Positions 39,220-48,655 of a stretch of DNA of 64,000 nucleotides are shown piece after piece. Source of the stretch: Sphingosinithalassobacter sp. CS137 (GTDB lineage Bacteria > Pseudomonadota > Alphaproteobacteria > Sphingomonadales > Sphingomonadaceae). The position numbers and the translations under genes are program-made. The notes beneath the pieces are model-generated. The model was given only the letters and a program-made list of their open reading frames with translations. It had not been told where the DNA came from and did not search any database. How positions within the stretch are numbered: position 1 is the first letter of the stretch; each line of letters opens with the position of its first letter. The stretch is taken from the NCBI RefSeq assembly GCF_014334115.1, contig NZ_CP060494.1, positions 1,456,501 through 1,520,500 of the forward strand. The letters run 5' to 3'.

Positions 39220-40968
39220 TCAGCGGATGCGATAGAAGCGAAGGCCAGTGTCGTGCAAGGGGAGCGGCTCGGCCCATGCGGGCGGTTCGCCGCGTGAGAG
39301 CTGCGCGGCCAGGCTGCCCGGCCGCGCATGGGGCACGCCGACTTCGGAGAAGTCGCCCGGACAGAAGAGGATATAGCGCACCTGCCACTCCGCCGCGATC
39401 GCTCGCGCCTGTTCGGGCGCGGCGAGAAAGAAGCGATAGCTGGCCAGATTGCCCCGGTTGTTGCGATGATAGCCGGCGCCGACGGAGGCGTGGTGGGTTC
39501 CGCCGATCACCCGCGCACCATGATCCATCGCAGTCATCACGGTTCCGGCCGGATAAGCGTTCAGCCGGTGCCAGACATCGCCCTGTTTGCACGACTCCGC
39601 CTGTTCGGTCGCGGCGGCGATGCGGGGGCGAAGCTGCTCCTCGATCCAGCCGGTGACGACCAGCCAGAGCACGCCCGCCGACACACACCAGGCGCCGACA
39701 AGCGCGAACGGACGCCAGCGCGGCGCGCGAGCCCGGGCGGCGAGCACGAGCTGCGCGAGCATCGGCGCCGCGACCGCCGAGCCCATATAGGCGCCGCGCA
39801 GCTGGAACAGCAGAATCACTGCGCTCGCCAGATAGACGGCGCCGAGCGGCAGCATCGCGAGCCGTTGCGCGGCATCGGCCCGGCGAAGGCGAAGCGCGAA
39901 AACGATCAGCGCGATCGTCAGCAGCGCCGCCGCCTGAATCGCTGCGGAAACCTTGGGCTGTTCGAAGACCCCGATTGCCTCGGGAATGCTGTCGATGATC
40001 GCGTGCTGAAGAAACGGCCCCATCGGTCCATAGGGACCGGTGAGACACACCGGATAGCTCGCGAGCGTGGCCGCCAGCGCCACAGTGCCGAGCCCAGCTC
40101 CGACGGCGAACCGCAGGCGCCAATCGCGCAACGCCGGCGTGAGTGCACCCAGCACCAGCCATGCGACCCCAACCGCCACCGCCCCGGTTACGGAGGCAGG
40201 CGTGAAGGCATCGCACCATTCGGCGCTCCAGTAGCTCGGACGCGCGAACAGCAGCAGCGCCAGCGTGGCCACCGTCAGCATCGCTCCGAAGCCGATCGCC
40301 CGCGCACGCTCCTCCTTTCCTCGCACAAGCCAGAGCAGGAAGAACGCTCCGACGAGCGCGGCGAGCTGGGGCGCGGTCTCGAGCCCGATCCCGAAGCTTA
40401 GCGCCACCATCGCGCCCACAACCGCACCCGACCGCCAGCCGCCGCGGCGCATCACCGCCAGGAGAGCGATTTGGAGCAGCACGACCTGCAGCGCGTGATG
40501 ATCGACTCGGCCCGGCAGGAACAAAGCGTTGGCGGGATAGGCCAGCGCCGCGATCACGATCGCCGGAAGCGCGCCTGCGGGAGGCCCGATGCGCCGAGCC
40601 ATCCGAGCGGAGAGAGTGAGATAAAGGGCGAACAGCAGCGTCGGCGCGACGATCACCGCCATCAGTTCGGCATTCGACTGACCGAGCAACGGCCGCGCCG
40701 TCAGGATCAGCGCAGCCGGCAGCAGATCGTTGAGCCGCGACCAGTGCATCGGAGCGCCGGCCGGCGGCGCCAGCCGATACTGAGTCCAGTCGGCAAAGCC
40801 CTGCCCCGCGATCCAGTCCCGGACCTGCGCGAGCCGCATCATGTCGTCGGTATCCGGAAGGTTGAGCCAGCGCAGCTGTGCCCAGTCGCGCGCGACCCAG
40901 CAGGCGGCGAGCAGCAACGCGAACGCCGCTGCCGTGAGCGCATCCTTGCGGCGGCCGTCGAACGTCAT
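39220..40968 (-). CDS. STT3/PglB-like GT-C membrane glycosyltransferase, paralogue B
   Basis: This 582-residue membrane protein is a paralogue of the one at 32223-34034. Shared motifs keep the same spacing: DTDD (39-42), HWSRL (75-79), RVDHH (154-158), IGLE (194-197), and a C-terminal block GYHRNNRGN. As in paralogue A, no WWDYG motif is seen and the final soluble domain is short (about 130 residues). A strong RBS (CAGGAG) supports the ATG at 40968. It starts 16 bp after the methyltransferase. Most likely it transfers a lipid-linked sugar to an acceptor outside the inner membrane; donor and acceptor are unknown. Confidence 0.7.
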   Translation of the reverse strand: MTFDGRRKDALTAAAFALLLAACWVARDWAQLRWLNLPDTDDMMRLAQVRDWIAGQGFADWTQYRLAPPAGAPMHWSRLNDLLPAALILTARPLLGQSNAELMAVIVAPTLLFALYLTLSARMARRIGPPAGALPAIVIAALAYPANALFLPGRVDHHALQVVLLQIALLAVMRRGGWRSGAVVGAMVALSFGIGLETAPQLAALVGAFFLLWLVRGKEERARAIGFGAMLTVATLALLLFARPSYWSAEWCDAFTPASVTGAVAVGVAWLVLGALTPALRDWRLRFAVGAGLGTVALAATLASYPVCLTGPYGPMGPFLQHAIIDSIPEAIGVFEQPKVSAAIQAAALLTIALIVFALRLRRADAAQRLAMLPLGAVYLASAVILLFQLRGAYMGSAVAAPMLAQLVLAARARAPRWRPFALVGAWCVSAGVLWLVVTGWIEEQLRPRIAAATEQAESCKQGDVWHRLNAYPAGTVMTAMDHGARVIGGTHHASVGAGYHRNNRGNLASYRFFLAAPEQARAIAAEWQVRYILFCPGDFSEVGVPHARPGSLAAQLSRGEPPAWAEPLPLHDTGLRFYRIR

Positions 40969-40984
40969 GGTCCGCTCCTGTCGG

Positions 40985-41602
40985 TCAGCGCGCGATCCCG
41001 GCTGCTCCGCCGCCGGCGGTCAGCACCGTCACGAAGTGGAGCCGCCGGTCGAAGAACCAGCCGAGCGGCCCCGGATACAGCGCGAGCCGATCGGCAAGCT
41101 CGCCGGGCAGGAGCCCGCGCTCGCGCCACAGCGCTGCCCATTCACGCCGCGAAAGATAGTTGTAAGGCAGGCGAACCCCGTGGGCGGCGTTGCCCACCCA
41201 GTCCATCAGCCGCAGCGTCGCGCCGGCGGCGAGGCCGTCGCGGAAATGGTCCTTCACGACGACATGGCGCGCGACCCGCGCGGCCTCTGCCAGCACCGCG
41301 CCCGGATCGTCGGTGTGGTGCAACACATCGACGAGGATCGCGGCGTCGAAACCGGCGTCGGGGAAGGGCAGGCTGACGCCGTCATAGGGCCGGACGGGAA
41401 TGGCAGTGTCAGGACGCACGAGCACGTCGACGCCCTCGATCGTCACATCGGGCCGCAGCGCCATCACCCGCCGCGCGAGGTCGCCGCTGCCCGCGCCGAT
41501 ATCGAGCACGCGCGCACCGTGCGGCAGGCGCTGCGCCACCGCCACCGAGAGCTTTCGAACGCGGCGGCCGAACACGATACGGGCATGCAGGCGCTTGAGC
41601 AT
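40985..41602 (-). CDS. Class I SAM-dependent methyltransferase (Methyltransf_11 type)
   Basis: The 205-residue protein has motif I VLDIGAGSGDLARRV (about 32-46), an acidic motif EGVDVL, and the motif II block FDAAILVDVLHHTDDP. Unlike UbiE it has no quinone-specific motif. Its C-terminal half (FRDGLAAGATLRLMDWVGN, RLPYNYLSRREWAALW) occurs in methyltransferases next to glycosyltransferases. First gene of a minus-strand run with GT-C paralogue B, 16 bp apart. Likely acts on a lipid-linked sugar or quinone-like lipid; unproven. Confidence 0.82.
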   Translation of the reverse strand: MLKRLHARIVFGRRVRKLSVAVAQRLPHGARVLDIGAGSGDLARRVMALRPDVTIEGVDVLVRPDTAIPVRPYDGVSLPFPDAGFDAAILVDVLHHTDDPGAVLAEAARVARHVVVKDHFRDGLAAGATLRLMDWVGNAAHGVRLPYNYLSRREWAALWRERGLLPGELADRLALYPGPLGWFFDRRLHFVTVLTAGGGAAGIAR

Positions 41603-41656
41603 CGCGTTCCCTCGAGTGGCAGGTCCGTCTTCTCCTGCGGCATCCGCCTTGAAGGA

Positions 41657-41704
41657 TGGTTAACGGCGCCGCGTTTCGGATTGGCAGGAGCGGTGCGTTA
41701 ACCA
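41657..41704. promoter_or_regulatory. Inverted pair of TGGTTAACG sites, CtrA-like, in a divergent promoter
   Basis: TGGTTAACG (41657-41665) and its exact reverse complement CGTTAACCA (41696-41704) are 30 bp apart, between the divergent methyltransferase and glycosyltransferase genes. The left site, with the preceding A, contains ATGGTTAA, the reverse complement of TTAACCAT, a CtrA half-site form in alphaproteobacteria; the right one has TTAACCAC. Confidence 0.5.
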
Positions 41705-41756
41705 CTTCTTCGGGGGCGGCATCCTAGTTCCCGGACAACCCGTTGGAGACGCCGCC

Positions 41757-42968
41757 ATGTCCGCCGCCCCTGCCCGCGCCCGGCCACTGCCGCGCACTCC
41801 TACGCCGTCCAGCGCTGCCGCACCGATCGAGCTTTCGATCGTGATGCCGTGCCTCAACGAGGCGGAGACGCTGGCGGTCTGCATCAAGAAGGCCAATGCG
41901 TTTCTCGCAAGGCATGGCGTGGCGGGCGAAATCATCGTCGCCGACAATGGCTCGACCGACGGTTCGCAGCAGATCGCCAACGCGCTGGGAGCGCGGATCG
42001 TGGCGATAGAGGCACGCGGCTATGGCGCCGCACTGATCGGCGGAATCGCCGCGGCGCGCGGCCGCTATGTGGCGATGGGTGATGCCGACGACAGCTATGA
42101 TTTCGAAGCGCTGCTGCCGTTCGTCGAAAGCCTTCGCGCGGGCGCCGACCTGGTGATGGGCAACCGCTTCCGCGGCGGCATCGCGCCCGGCGCCATGCCG
42201 GCGCTCCACAAATATCTGGGCAATCCGGTGCTCAGCTTCGTCGGCCGGACCTTCTTCGGCACGCGCGTTGGCGATTTTCACTGCGGCTTGCGTGCGTTCC
42301 GCCGCGACGCGGTGCTTGCCCTGGGTCTGACCGCGCCCGGAATGGAATTCGCAAGCGAGATGGTGGTGAAGGCCGCGCTGCGCGGGCTCGACATTCGCGA
42401 AGTGCCGACCACGCTTCAGCCCGACGGGCGCAGCCGCCCGCCGCACCTGCGCACCTGGCGCGACGGATGGCGGCATCTGCGCTTCCTGCTGATCTATGCT
42501 CCGAAGTGGCTGCTGCTCTATCCGGGGCTGGCGCTCGCGGCGGCGGGATTGCTGGGCGTGATCGGATTGCTCCCCGGCGACGTCGCACTCGGCCAGATCC
42601 GACTGGGCGTGCACACGATGATCTTCGCGGCGATGGCAGTGCTGATCGGGTCGCAATTGGTGGGCCTCAGCGTGCTCGCGCGGCGCTATGGCGCGATCGC
42701 AGGACTCTGGCCCGAAAGCGGCTTGATGCGCCGCGTGCGCAACTGGTTCACCGTCGAGCGGGCGTGCATCGCCGGTGCGCTGATGCTGGCGGGTGGGATC
42801 GCCGGCGCGGGACTTGCGACGGCGATCTGGGCGCAGAGCGGATTCGGCGCGATGGACCCGGCGGATCTGATGCGGCTCACCATCCCGTCGATGCTGCTCG
42901 GCTGCCTTGGCGTGCAAACGGTGGTGACTGCCTTCTTCATCGGCCTGCTCGATCAGCCGCGCCGCTGA
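41757..42968 (+). CDS. Family 2 glycosyltransferase with C-terminal membrane helices (DPM-like)
   Basis: The 403-residue protein has a Pro-rich N-terminus, a GT2 domain with VMPCLNEAETL, VADNGSTDGS, the metal site AMGDADDSYDFE and the acceptor block VGDFHCGLRAFRR, then four membrane helices (about 240-400). It resembles DPM1-type enzymes that make polyprenyl-phosphate-linked sugars, with helices that may act like a fused flippase. It diverges from the methyltransferase at 41602 and shares the candidate control region with CtrA-like sites. Its stop is 9 bp from the stop of the M61 peptidase gene. Confidence 0.88.
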   Translation: MSAAPARARPLPRTPTPSSAAAPIELSIVMPCLNEAETLAVCIKKANAFLARHGVAGEIIVADNGSTDGSQQIANALGARIVAIEARGYGAALIGGIAAARGRYVAMGDADDSYDFEALLPFVESLRAGADLVMGNRFRGGIAPGAMPALHKYLGNPVLSFVGRTFFGTRVGDFHCGLRAFRRDAVLALGLTAPGMEFASEMVVKAALRGLDIREVPTTLQPDGRSRPPHLRTWRDGWRHLRFLLIYAPKWLLLYPGLALAAAGLLGVIGLLPGDVALGQIRLGVHTMIFAAMAVLIGSQLVGLSVLARRYGAIAGLWPESGLMRRVRNWFTVERACIAGALMLAGGIAGAGLATAIWAQSGFGAMDPADLMRLTIPSMLLGCLGVQTVVTAFFIGLLDQPRR

Positions 42969-42977
42969 GCGCAGTGG

Positions 42978-44816
42978 CTATCCGGCGGTGCCCAGCCACG
43001 CCTGACGGAAGGCGCGCTGCGCATCGGTCAGCGGCATCCCCTTGGCTTCAAACGGCACGATCGTGATTGCAGGATCGGCGGCATAGGTCATCGGCAGGGC
43101 GACTTCGCTTCCATCGCGGCGGCGGACCGCCACGACCACCCGGTCGCCGGGCGCACGCGCCTGCGTGGCGGCGCTCCAGGCGCCGGGGTCCGCCACGGCG
43201 GCGCCATCGACGGCCAGAATGGTGTCGCCGGTGTCGACGCCAGCCGCATAGAGCGGCGATCCCGGCGGCGGAGCCTGCGTCACGCGCACGCCTCCTTCGC
43301 CCGCTTCGAGCCCGACCGGTCCCGCCCAGGCTGCCGTGGGCCGCGCCAGCTCGTAGGAAAGGCCCGCCTGCGCGAGCAGCGGCGCGAAATCGGGCAAGCC
43401 GCTCGCCTCGATGGTCTCGGCGAAGAATTGCTCGGCGAAGGCCGCGTCGCCGGTCACCTGCGCGAGCGCCGCCTGCAGATCATCGGGCGTATAGGGCCGC
43501 TCGGAGCGTCCGTGCGTTTCCCACAGCAGGCGCATGTAATCGTCCAGCGTCACGCCCTCGAACCGCTGGCGCAACGTCAGGTCGAGCGCGAGCCCGATGA
43601 TCTGGCCATAGGGATAGTAGGAGGTGAAGATGCTCTCGTTGACCGGGTCGATCGCCGTCGCCGCATCGACGAACGGAGCGCGCAGGCTCATCTCTTGCGG
43701 CGAGCCATAGCGGCGGCCGGGAGCGTTGACGATGTAGTTGAGTGTTCCGCCGGTCACATTGAGGAACTGGCCGAGGTCCCATTCGCCGGCCCGGATCAGT
43801 GCCAGCGGCGCATAATAGCTGGTGAAGCCCTCGGCGAACCATAGCGAAGGCGTGGGATTTGCTTGGGTGAAATCGAACGGTTGCAGTTCCGCAGGGCGCA
43901 GCCGCTCGACGTTCCAGGCGTGAATGAACTCGTGGCTGAGCGTGCCGATCTGCTGATAGTTCGCCGCTTCGAGCCCGCGCGTGTTGCTGAGAATCGTCGA
44001 ATTGCGATGCTCCATTCCGTCGCCGGAAACCCACGGCAGATAATCGGCGATGAAAGTGTAGCTGCCATAGTCGAACCGCGGCAGCTCGCCCCAGACGGCG
44101 ATCTGCGCATCGACGACGCGCTTGGCCATTTCGGCGAAGCGATCGGCGCTTTCGGCGCTGCCCTGGTGATGGATTGCGAGGCGGATTGTCTGGTCGCCCA
44201 CCTGCCATTCGCGGACCATGTGGTCGCTCAGCTCGGTGGGGCTGTCCATGAAATATTGGAGGTTGGGCGCCCAATAGGCATTCGCCTCGCCGTCGACCGC
44301 CGGCAGCTGAGTCGCGACCTTCCAGTCGGCGCCTTCCAGCGGCTCGAACCGCACGCGGATGCGGCGCTCCTCCTGCCCCTCGGCCCACAGGAAGGTGGCG
44401 GGCATGTTGAGATGCGCATGGGTAGTGTCGATCTGCGAATAGGTGCCGTCGGCCCGATCGGCATAGAGCGTGTAGCTCAGCGCCACCGTCCCGTCATGCT
44501 CGGGCACCGTCCAGCTGTAGGGATCGGTGCGCGCGATCGGCAGCGGATTGCCCGCGCCGTCGACCGCGGAAACCGAATAGACGTTCTTGGCGAATTCGTG
44601 GATCGCATAGCGCCCCGGCGACGAGCGCGACATGCGGAAGGTGACCGGTTCGGCGGGCAGGTCGCGATAGGTGACGGTGATCCGCGCCTCGTGATGCTCC
44701 GCCTCGGGAAAGGAGACGTCATAGGAGACCGGCGCGTCCGGTGCGCTATCCTGCGCATGCGCCGAACCCGCCATCGCCAGCGCCACAACCGCCGCACCCG
44801 TCGCCCAATTCCGCAT
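42978..44816 (-). CDS. Secreted M61 family zinc aminopeptidase with PDZ domain
   Basis: The 612-residue protein has a signal peptide (cleavage after AGSAHA, about 22), an N-terminal beta domain, and a zinc metallopeptidase domain with HEFIHAWN (about 293-300) and the third ligand Glu in WFAEGFTSYY, as in glycyl aminopeptidase. A PDZ-like domain (about 490-580, GSPLYAAGVDTGDTILAVDG) is at the C-terminal end. The start MRNWATGA at 44816 has GGAGGG upstream, better than the longer frame. Likely periplasmic peptide turnover. Confidence 0.9.
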   Translation of the reverse strand: MRNWATGAAVVALAMAGSAHAQDSAPDAPVSYDVSFPEAEHHEARITVTYRDLPAEPVTFRMSRSSPGRYAIHEFAKNVYSVSAVDGAGNPLPIARTDPYSWTVPEHDGTVALSYTLYADRADGTYSQIDTTHAHLNMPATFLWAEGQEERRIRVRFEPLEGADWKVATQLPAVDGEANAYWAPNLQYFMDSPTELSDHMVREWQVGDQTIRLAIHHQGSAESADRFAEMAKRVVDAQIAVWGELPRFDYGSYTFIADYLPWVSGDGMEHRNSTILSNTRGLEAANYQQIGTLSHEFIHAWNVERLRPAELQPFDFTQANPTPSLWFAEGFTSYYAPLALIRAGEWDLGQFLNVTGGTLNYIVNAPGRRYGSPQEMSLRAPFVDAATAIDPVNESIFTSYYPYGQIIGLALDLTLRQRFEGVTLDDYMRLLWETHGRSERPYTPDDLQAALAQVTGDAAFAEQFFAETIEASGLPDFAPLLAQAGLSYELARPTAAWAGPVGLEAGEGGVRVTQAPPPGSPLYAAGVDTGDTILAVDGAAVADPGAWSAATQARAPGDRVVVAVRRRDGSEVALPMTYAADPAITIVPFEAKGMPLTDAQRAFRQAWLGTAG

Positions 44817-45091
44817 CGTTCCGATCCCTCCGCTTGGCAGCGCCTCCACGCGGCGCCGCGTGCGCGTTTATGGAGCGGCGGAGGGCGGCAGTCCATGGGG
44901 GCGGATCGTCAAGGCGCGAGGCGACAGGCGAAGGCGGCGCCGGCCGACGCACCCTGCTTCTGCTCAGAACCCTTTGGCGACAGGCCCGTTGGCGAAGAGT
45001 GATCGGAACAGAAGGGCGCGCGCCGCCGAGCCTCGCGAAGCCCTTTCCTGAGTCGATCCATACTGAGGAGACAGACGAGAAAGGAAAGAAA

Positions 45092-45850
45092 ATGGCCATC
45101 AGATCCGGATCGATCGCCATGCTGCTGGGCGCCGCCGCGCTGGCGGGTTGCACCGTGGCCGACACGCCGCCCGCCACAGGCGCACATGGCGCCACGTGGG
45201 GCTATGAAGGCGCCACGGGGCCCTCCGCCTGGGGCGAGATCAGCGAAGACTATGCCTTGTGCACTACCGGCCGGCAGGGATCGCCGGTGGACCTGCACGA
45301 CGCCATTCCTGCCGCGCTGGGGCCGGTGGCGATCGGCTGGCAGCCGGTGGAGGGCGAAGTCGTCGACACCGGCCATGGTGTTCAAGTGAACGTGGCCAAT
45401 GCCGGCGGCTTCACCAGCAGAGATCACCGCTACGAGCTGCTTCAGTTCCATTTCCACACGCCCGCCGAACATCTGCTGCAAGGCAGGCGCTTCCCGCTCG
45501 AGGCCCATTTCGTGCATCGACGCGAGGATGGGATGCTCGGCGTGATCGGCGTCTTCGTGCAGGAAGGCGCGGCCAATCCGGCGCTGCAGGCAGTGCTCGA
45601 CGAACTCGAGGGCGAGCGCGGCGCCGCGGCGCGGCTCGCCATCACCAATCTGCTTCCACAGGAGCCGGCAGTGTACCGCTATGCCGGATCGTTGACGACC
45701 CCGCCATGCAGCGAGACCGTCGACTGGTTCGTGATGGAGCAGCCGATCACCGGCTCGCCCGAGCAGATCGCCGCGCTGGCGCGCCTCTATGCCGACAACG
45801 CCCGGCCGGTGCAGCCGCTCAACCGACGATTCATCCTGCACTCGGACTGA
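45092..45850 (+). CDS. Alpha-class carbonic anhydrase, predicted lipoprotein
   Basis: This enzyme hydrates CO2 to bicarbonate. The 252-residue protein has a lipobox LAGC (Cys20), so it is probably anchored to a membrane facing the periplasm. The alpha-class fold is shown by GRQGSPVDL, the zinc ligands His120 and His122 in QFHFHTPAEH and His139 in EAHFVHR, and the conserved SLTTPPCSETVDW. Cys57 and the Cys of TPPCSE probably form the usual disulfide. AAGGAAAG supports the start. The 275-bp gap upstream (44817-45091) holds no gene that I can recognise; it separates it from the divergent M61 gene. Confidence 0.92.
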   Translation: MAIRSGSIAMLLGAAALAGCTVADTPPATGAHGATWGYEGATGPSAWGEISEDYALCTTGRQGSPVDLHDAIPAALGPVAIGWQPVEGEVVDTGHGVQVNVANAGGFTSRDHRYELLQFHFHTPAEHLLQGRRFPLEAHFVHRREDGMLGVIGVFVQEGAANPALQAVLDELEGERGAAARLAITNLLPQEPAVYRYAGSLTTPPCSETVDWFVMEQPITGSPEQIAALARLYADNARPVQPLNRRFILHSD

Positions 45851-45871
45851 GCCGGAGTACGGAGCGGCGCC

Positions 45872-45897
45872 GCAGCCGGCTTGCAGTCGCCGGCTGC
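45872..45897. terminator. Strong GC hairpin between carbonic anhydrase and argG 3' ends
   Basis: GCAGCCGGC and GCCGGCTGC pair perfectly (9 bp) around an eight-base loop, in the 61-bp gap between two convergent genes. No T-run follows on either strand, so it may stop or pause transcription in both directions less efficiently than a classical terminator. Confidence 0.5.
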
Positions 45898-45911
45898 CCC
45901 GCCCCGACTTC

Positions 45912-47132
45912 CTACCCCCGATCCCGCCGCCCCAGCAGCCGCAGCCGCAGCGCATTGAGCTTGATGAAGCCCGCCGCGTCGCGCTGGTCGTAGGCGCCCT
46001 GATCGTCCTCGAAGGTGACGACCTTTTCCGAATAGAGGGTGTTGGGCGACTTGCGCCCGACGACGTAAACGCCGCCCTTGTAGAGCTTGAGCCGGACGGT
46101 ACCCGCGACCTTCTCCTGGCTGTGGTTGATCGCCGCCTGGAGCATCTCGCGCTCGGGACTGAACCAGAAGCCGTTGTAGATCAGCTCGGCATAGCGCGGT
46201 GCCAGCTCGTCCTTGAGGTGCGCCGCGCCGCGATCGAGCGTGATCTGCTCGATGCCGCGATGCGCGAGGTGATAAATGGTGCCGCCCGGCGTCTCGTACA
46301 TGCCGCGGCTCTTCATCCCGACGAAGCGGTTCTCGACCAGATCGAGCCGGCCGATGCCGTGCTTGCGCCCCAGCTCATTGAGCGCGGCCAGCAGCGTGGC
46401 GGGCGACATCGCCTGCCCGTTCAGCGCGACGCCGTCGCCCTTTTCGAAATCGATGGTGATGAATTCGGGCGCGTCGGGCGCGTCCTCGGGGTTCACCGTG
46501 CGCGAATAGACGTAATCGGGCACTTCGTCCCACGGATCCTCGAGCACCTTGCCCTCGGACGAGGTGTGGAGAAGGTTCGCGTCGGTGGAGAACGGGCTTT
46601 CGCCGCGCTTGTCCTTGGGCACGGGGATCTGGTGCTTCTCGGCGAAGTCGATCAGCGCGGTGCGGCTGGTGAGATCCCATTCGCGCCAGGGGGCGATCAC
46701 CTTGATGTCCGGATCGAGCGCATAGGCCGAAAGCTCGAAGCGGACCTGATCATTGCCCTTGCCGGTGGCGCCGTGCGCGACCGCGTCGGCGCCCACTTTA
46801 TGCGCGATCTCGATCAGCCGCTTGGAAATGAGCGGGCGCGCGATCGACGTTCCGAGCAGATAGAGCCCCTCGTAGAGCGCATTGGCGCGCATCATCGGGA
46901 ACACGAAATCGCGGACGAACTCCTCGCGCAGATCGTCGATGTAGATGTGCTCGGGCTTCACGCCCATCAGCTCGGCCTTGGCGCGGGCAGGCTCCAGCTC
47001 CTCTCCCTGCCCCAGATCGGCGGTGAAGGTGACGACCTCCGCCTGATAATTCTGCTGCAGCCACTTCAGGATCACACTGGTGTCGAGCCCGCCCGAATAG
47101 GCAAGGACGATACGGTTGATCTTGTCGGCCAT
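45912..47132 (-). CDS. argG: Argininosuccinate synthase
   Basis: ArgG condenses citrulline and aspartate with ATP in the next-to-last step of arginine synthesis. The 406-residue protein starts [19 protein letters not shown], with the ATP pyrophosphatase loop AYSGGLDTS at the N-terminus. [14 protein letters not shown] and SPEREMLQ are typical. The start at 47132 matches the family; upstream in-frame sequence is not conserved-looking. It lies 37 bp after the MATE gene in the same direction. Confidence 0.98.
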   Translation of the reverse strand: MADKINRIVLAYSGGLDTSVILKWLQQNYQAEVVTFTADLGQGEELEPARAKAELMGVKPEHIYIDDLREEFVRDFVFPMMRANALYEGLYLLGTSIARPLISKRLIEIAHKVGADAVAHGATGKGNDQVRFELSAYALDPDIKVIAPWREWDLTSRTALIDFAEKHQIPVPKDKRGESPFSTDANLLHTSSEGKVLEDPWDEVPDYVYSRTVNPEDAPDAPEFITIDFEKGDGVALNGQAMSPATLLAALNELGRKHGIGRLDLVENRFVGMKSRGMYETPGGTIYHLAHRGIEQITLDRGAAHLKDELAPRYAELIYNGFWFSPEREMLQAAINHSQEKVAGTVRLKLYKGGVYVVGRKSPNTLYSEKVVTFEDDQGAYDQRDAAGFIKLNALRLRLLGRRDRG

Positions 47133-47169
47133 GCGGAAACTCCAGATCGGCAGGAAATCGTCCCGCGCT

Positions 47170-48498
47170 CTAGGAGCGAGGCGCGGGTTCCGCAATGCTC
47201 CGCGAAAGCCCGGGCCAATAGACGCCCAGCGCGGCCGCGCGATAGACATAGGCGAGCACGAAGGCAGTCCAGGCGCCCGCGAGACCGAACGGGCGGAACA
47301 GCAGATCGGTCGCGATGTAGAGCCCCGTCGCGAGCAGCGCCGCGTTGCGCAGCGCATGTCCTTGCGCCGCCCCGATGAACACGCCGTCGAGCAGCCACGC
47401 CGGCATGCCGACCAGCGGCACGGCCGCCGCCATCGGCAGGAAGGCCCGCGCCGTCGCCCGGACCTCCGGATCGGTCGTCAGCAGATCTATCAGCGGCGGC
47501 CCGGCGATCAGGAACGCCGCTGCGAAGAACAGGCCCGCCGCCAGCGAAAATTCGCCGGTCAGCCGAACTGCGCGCGCAAAATCCGCCCGTGCGCCGCCGC
47601 CGATCGCGATTCCGACCCGCGACTCGGCAGTGAAGGCGAAACCATCGAGCACGAAGGCCGAGACCGACACGAACTGCAGCAGCACATGGTTAGCCGCGAG
47701 CGGAACCGTGCCCAGCCGCGCGCCGGCATTGGTGAACCAGGCGAAGAGAGTGAGCAGCGCGACGGTGCGGATCATGATCGCTGCATTGACGCCGAACAGC
47801 CGCCGCATCGCTTCGAGCGCGAACACGCCCTTGCCGCGCAGATCGAGCAGCGCCCGTCCGCCCAGCAGGCGCGCGGCGATCACCAGCCCCACCGCCAGCG
47901 CCGTCCATTCGGCAAGCGCGGTTCCCAGCCCGACGCCCTCGGCGCCCATGCCGAACTGCCAGACGAACAGTGTGTCGAGCCCCGCGTTGACGACGTTCAT
48001 CACGATCTGAAGCAGCAGCGCCGCGCGGGTCCGGCCGAGCCCCAGCAACCAGCCGTTGATCGCGAACACCCCGAGCGCGGCAGGCGCGCCGAGAAAGCGC
48101 GCAGTGACATAGCCCCGCGCCGCGGCGTCCAGTCCTTCGCCACCGGACAGCAGCGCGAGCGAAGCGGGGATCAGCACCGTCTGCAACAGGACGAGCAGCA
48201 CCCCGAGCGCGAGCCCCGCGGCAAGCCCCCGCGCCAGCATCGCGTGCACTTCGGCGGCGTCGCCGGCGCCCTCCGCCTGCGCAGTGAGCCCCGTCATTCC
48301 CATGCGCAGAAAGCCGAAGCTCCAGAACAGGAAGTTGACGATCGCGGCGCCCAGCGCGACACCCGCAAGCGCAGCGGCATCGCCGGTGCGGCCGACCACC
48401 GCAGTGTCGACCAGCCCGACGAGCGGCACCGTCGTCTGGCCGAGCATGATCGGCCAGGCCTGGGCGAAGATCGCACGGCGACTGAGCGGGCGGGACAT
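47170..48498 (-). CDS. MATE family efflux transporter (DinF-like)
   Basis: The 442-residue protein has the 12-helix MATE layout: [28 protein letters not shown] at the start is the family signature, repeated in the second half around [16 protein letters not shown] drug or metabolite/H+ or Na+ antiporter; DinF-like members form a branch with unclear substrates. The ATG at 48498 is preferred over a TTG one codon upstream. Confidence 0.92.
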   Translation of the reverse strand: MSRPLSRRAIFAQAWPIMLGQTTVPLVGLVDTAVVGRTGDAAALAGVALGAAIVNFLFWSFGFLRMGMTGLTAQAEGAGDAAEVHAMLARGLAAGLALGVLLVLLQTVLIPASLALLSGGEGLDAAARGYVTARFLGAPAALGVFAINGWLLGLGRTRAALLLQIVMNVVNAGLDTLFVWQFGMGAEGVGLGTALAEWTALAVGLVIAARLLGGRALLDLRGKGVFALEAMRRLFGVNAAIMIRTVALLTLFAWFTNAGARLGTVPLAANHVLLQFVSVSAFVLDGFAFTAESRVGIAIGGGARADFARAVRLTGEFSLAAGLFFAAAFLIAGPPLIDLLTTDPEVRATARAFLPMAAAVPLVGMPAWLLDGVFIGAAQGHALRNAALLATGLYIATDLLFRPFGLAGAWTAFVLAYVYRAAALGVYWPGLSRSIAEPAPRS

Positions 48499-48655
48499 CA
48501 ATGCCGCCCTACTGCCGGGAAGCGGCGGGCACCAGCGGTGGCAGCGGGGTGCCAGTCGCGCCGCGGAAGGATCCTGCGTCTATACGAGGCGTGGGTACCG
48601 TGGCTCTCGGCCCCGCCAAGTTCGGCTTCGGCGGCGATCGCCACGAAGATGCCGC

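Noticed and set aside
45005..45030. GGAAC upstream of the carbonic anhydrase gene as an EcfG general-stress promoter
   Set aside because: No CGTT at 16 or 17 bases downstream.
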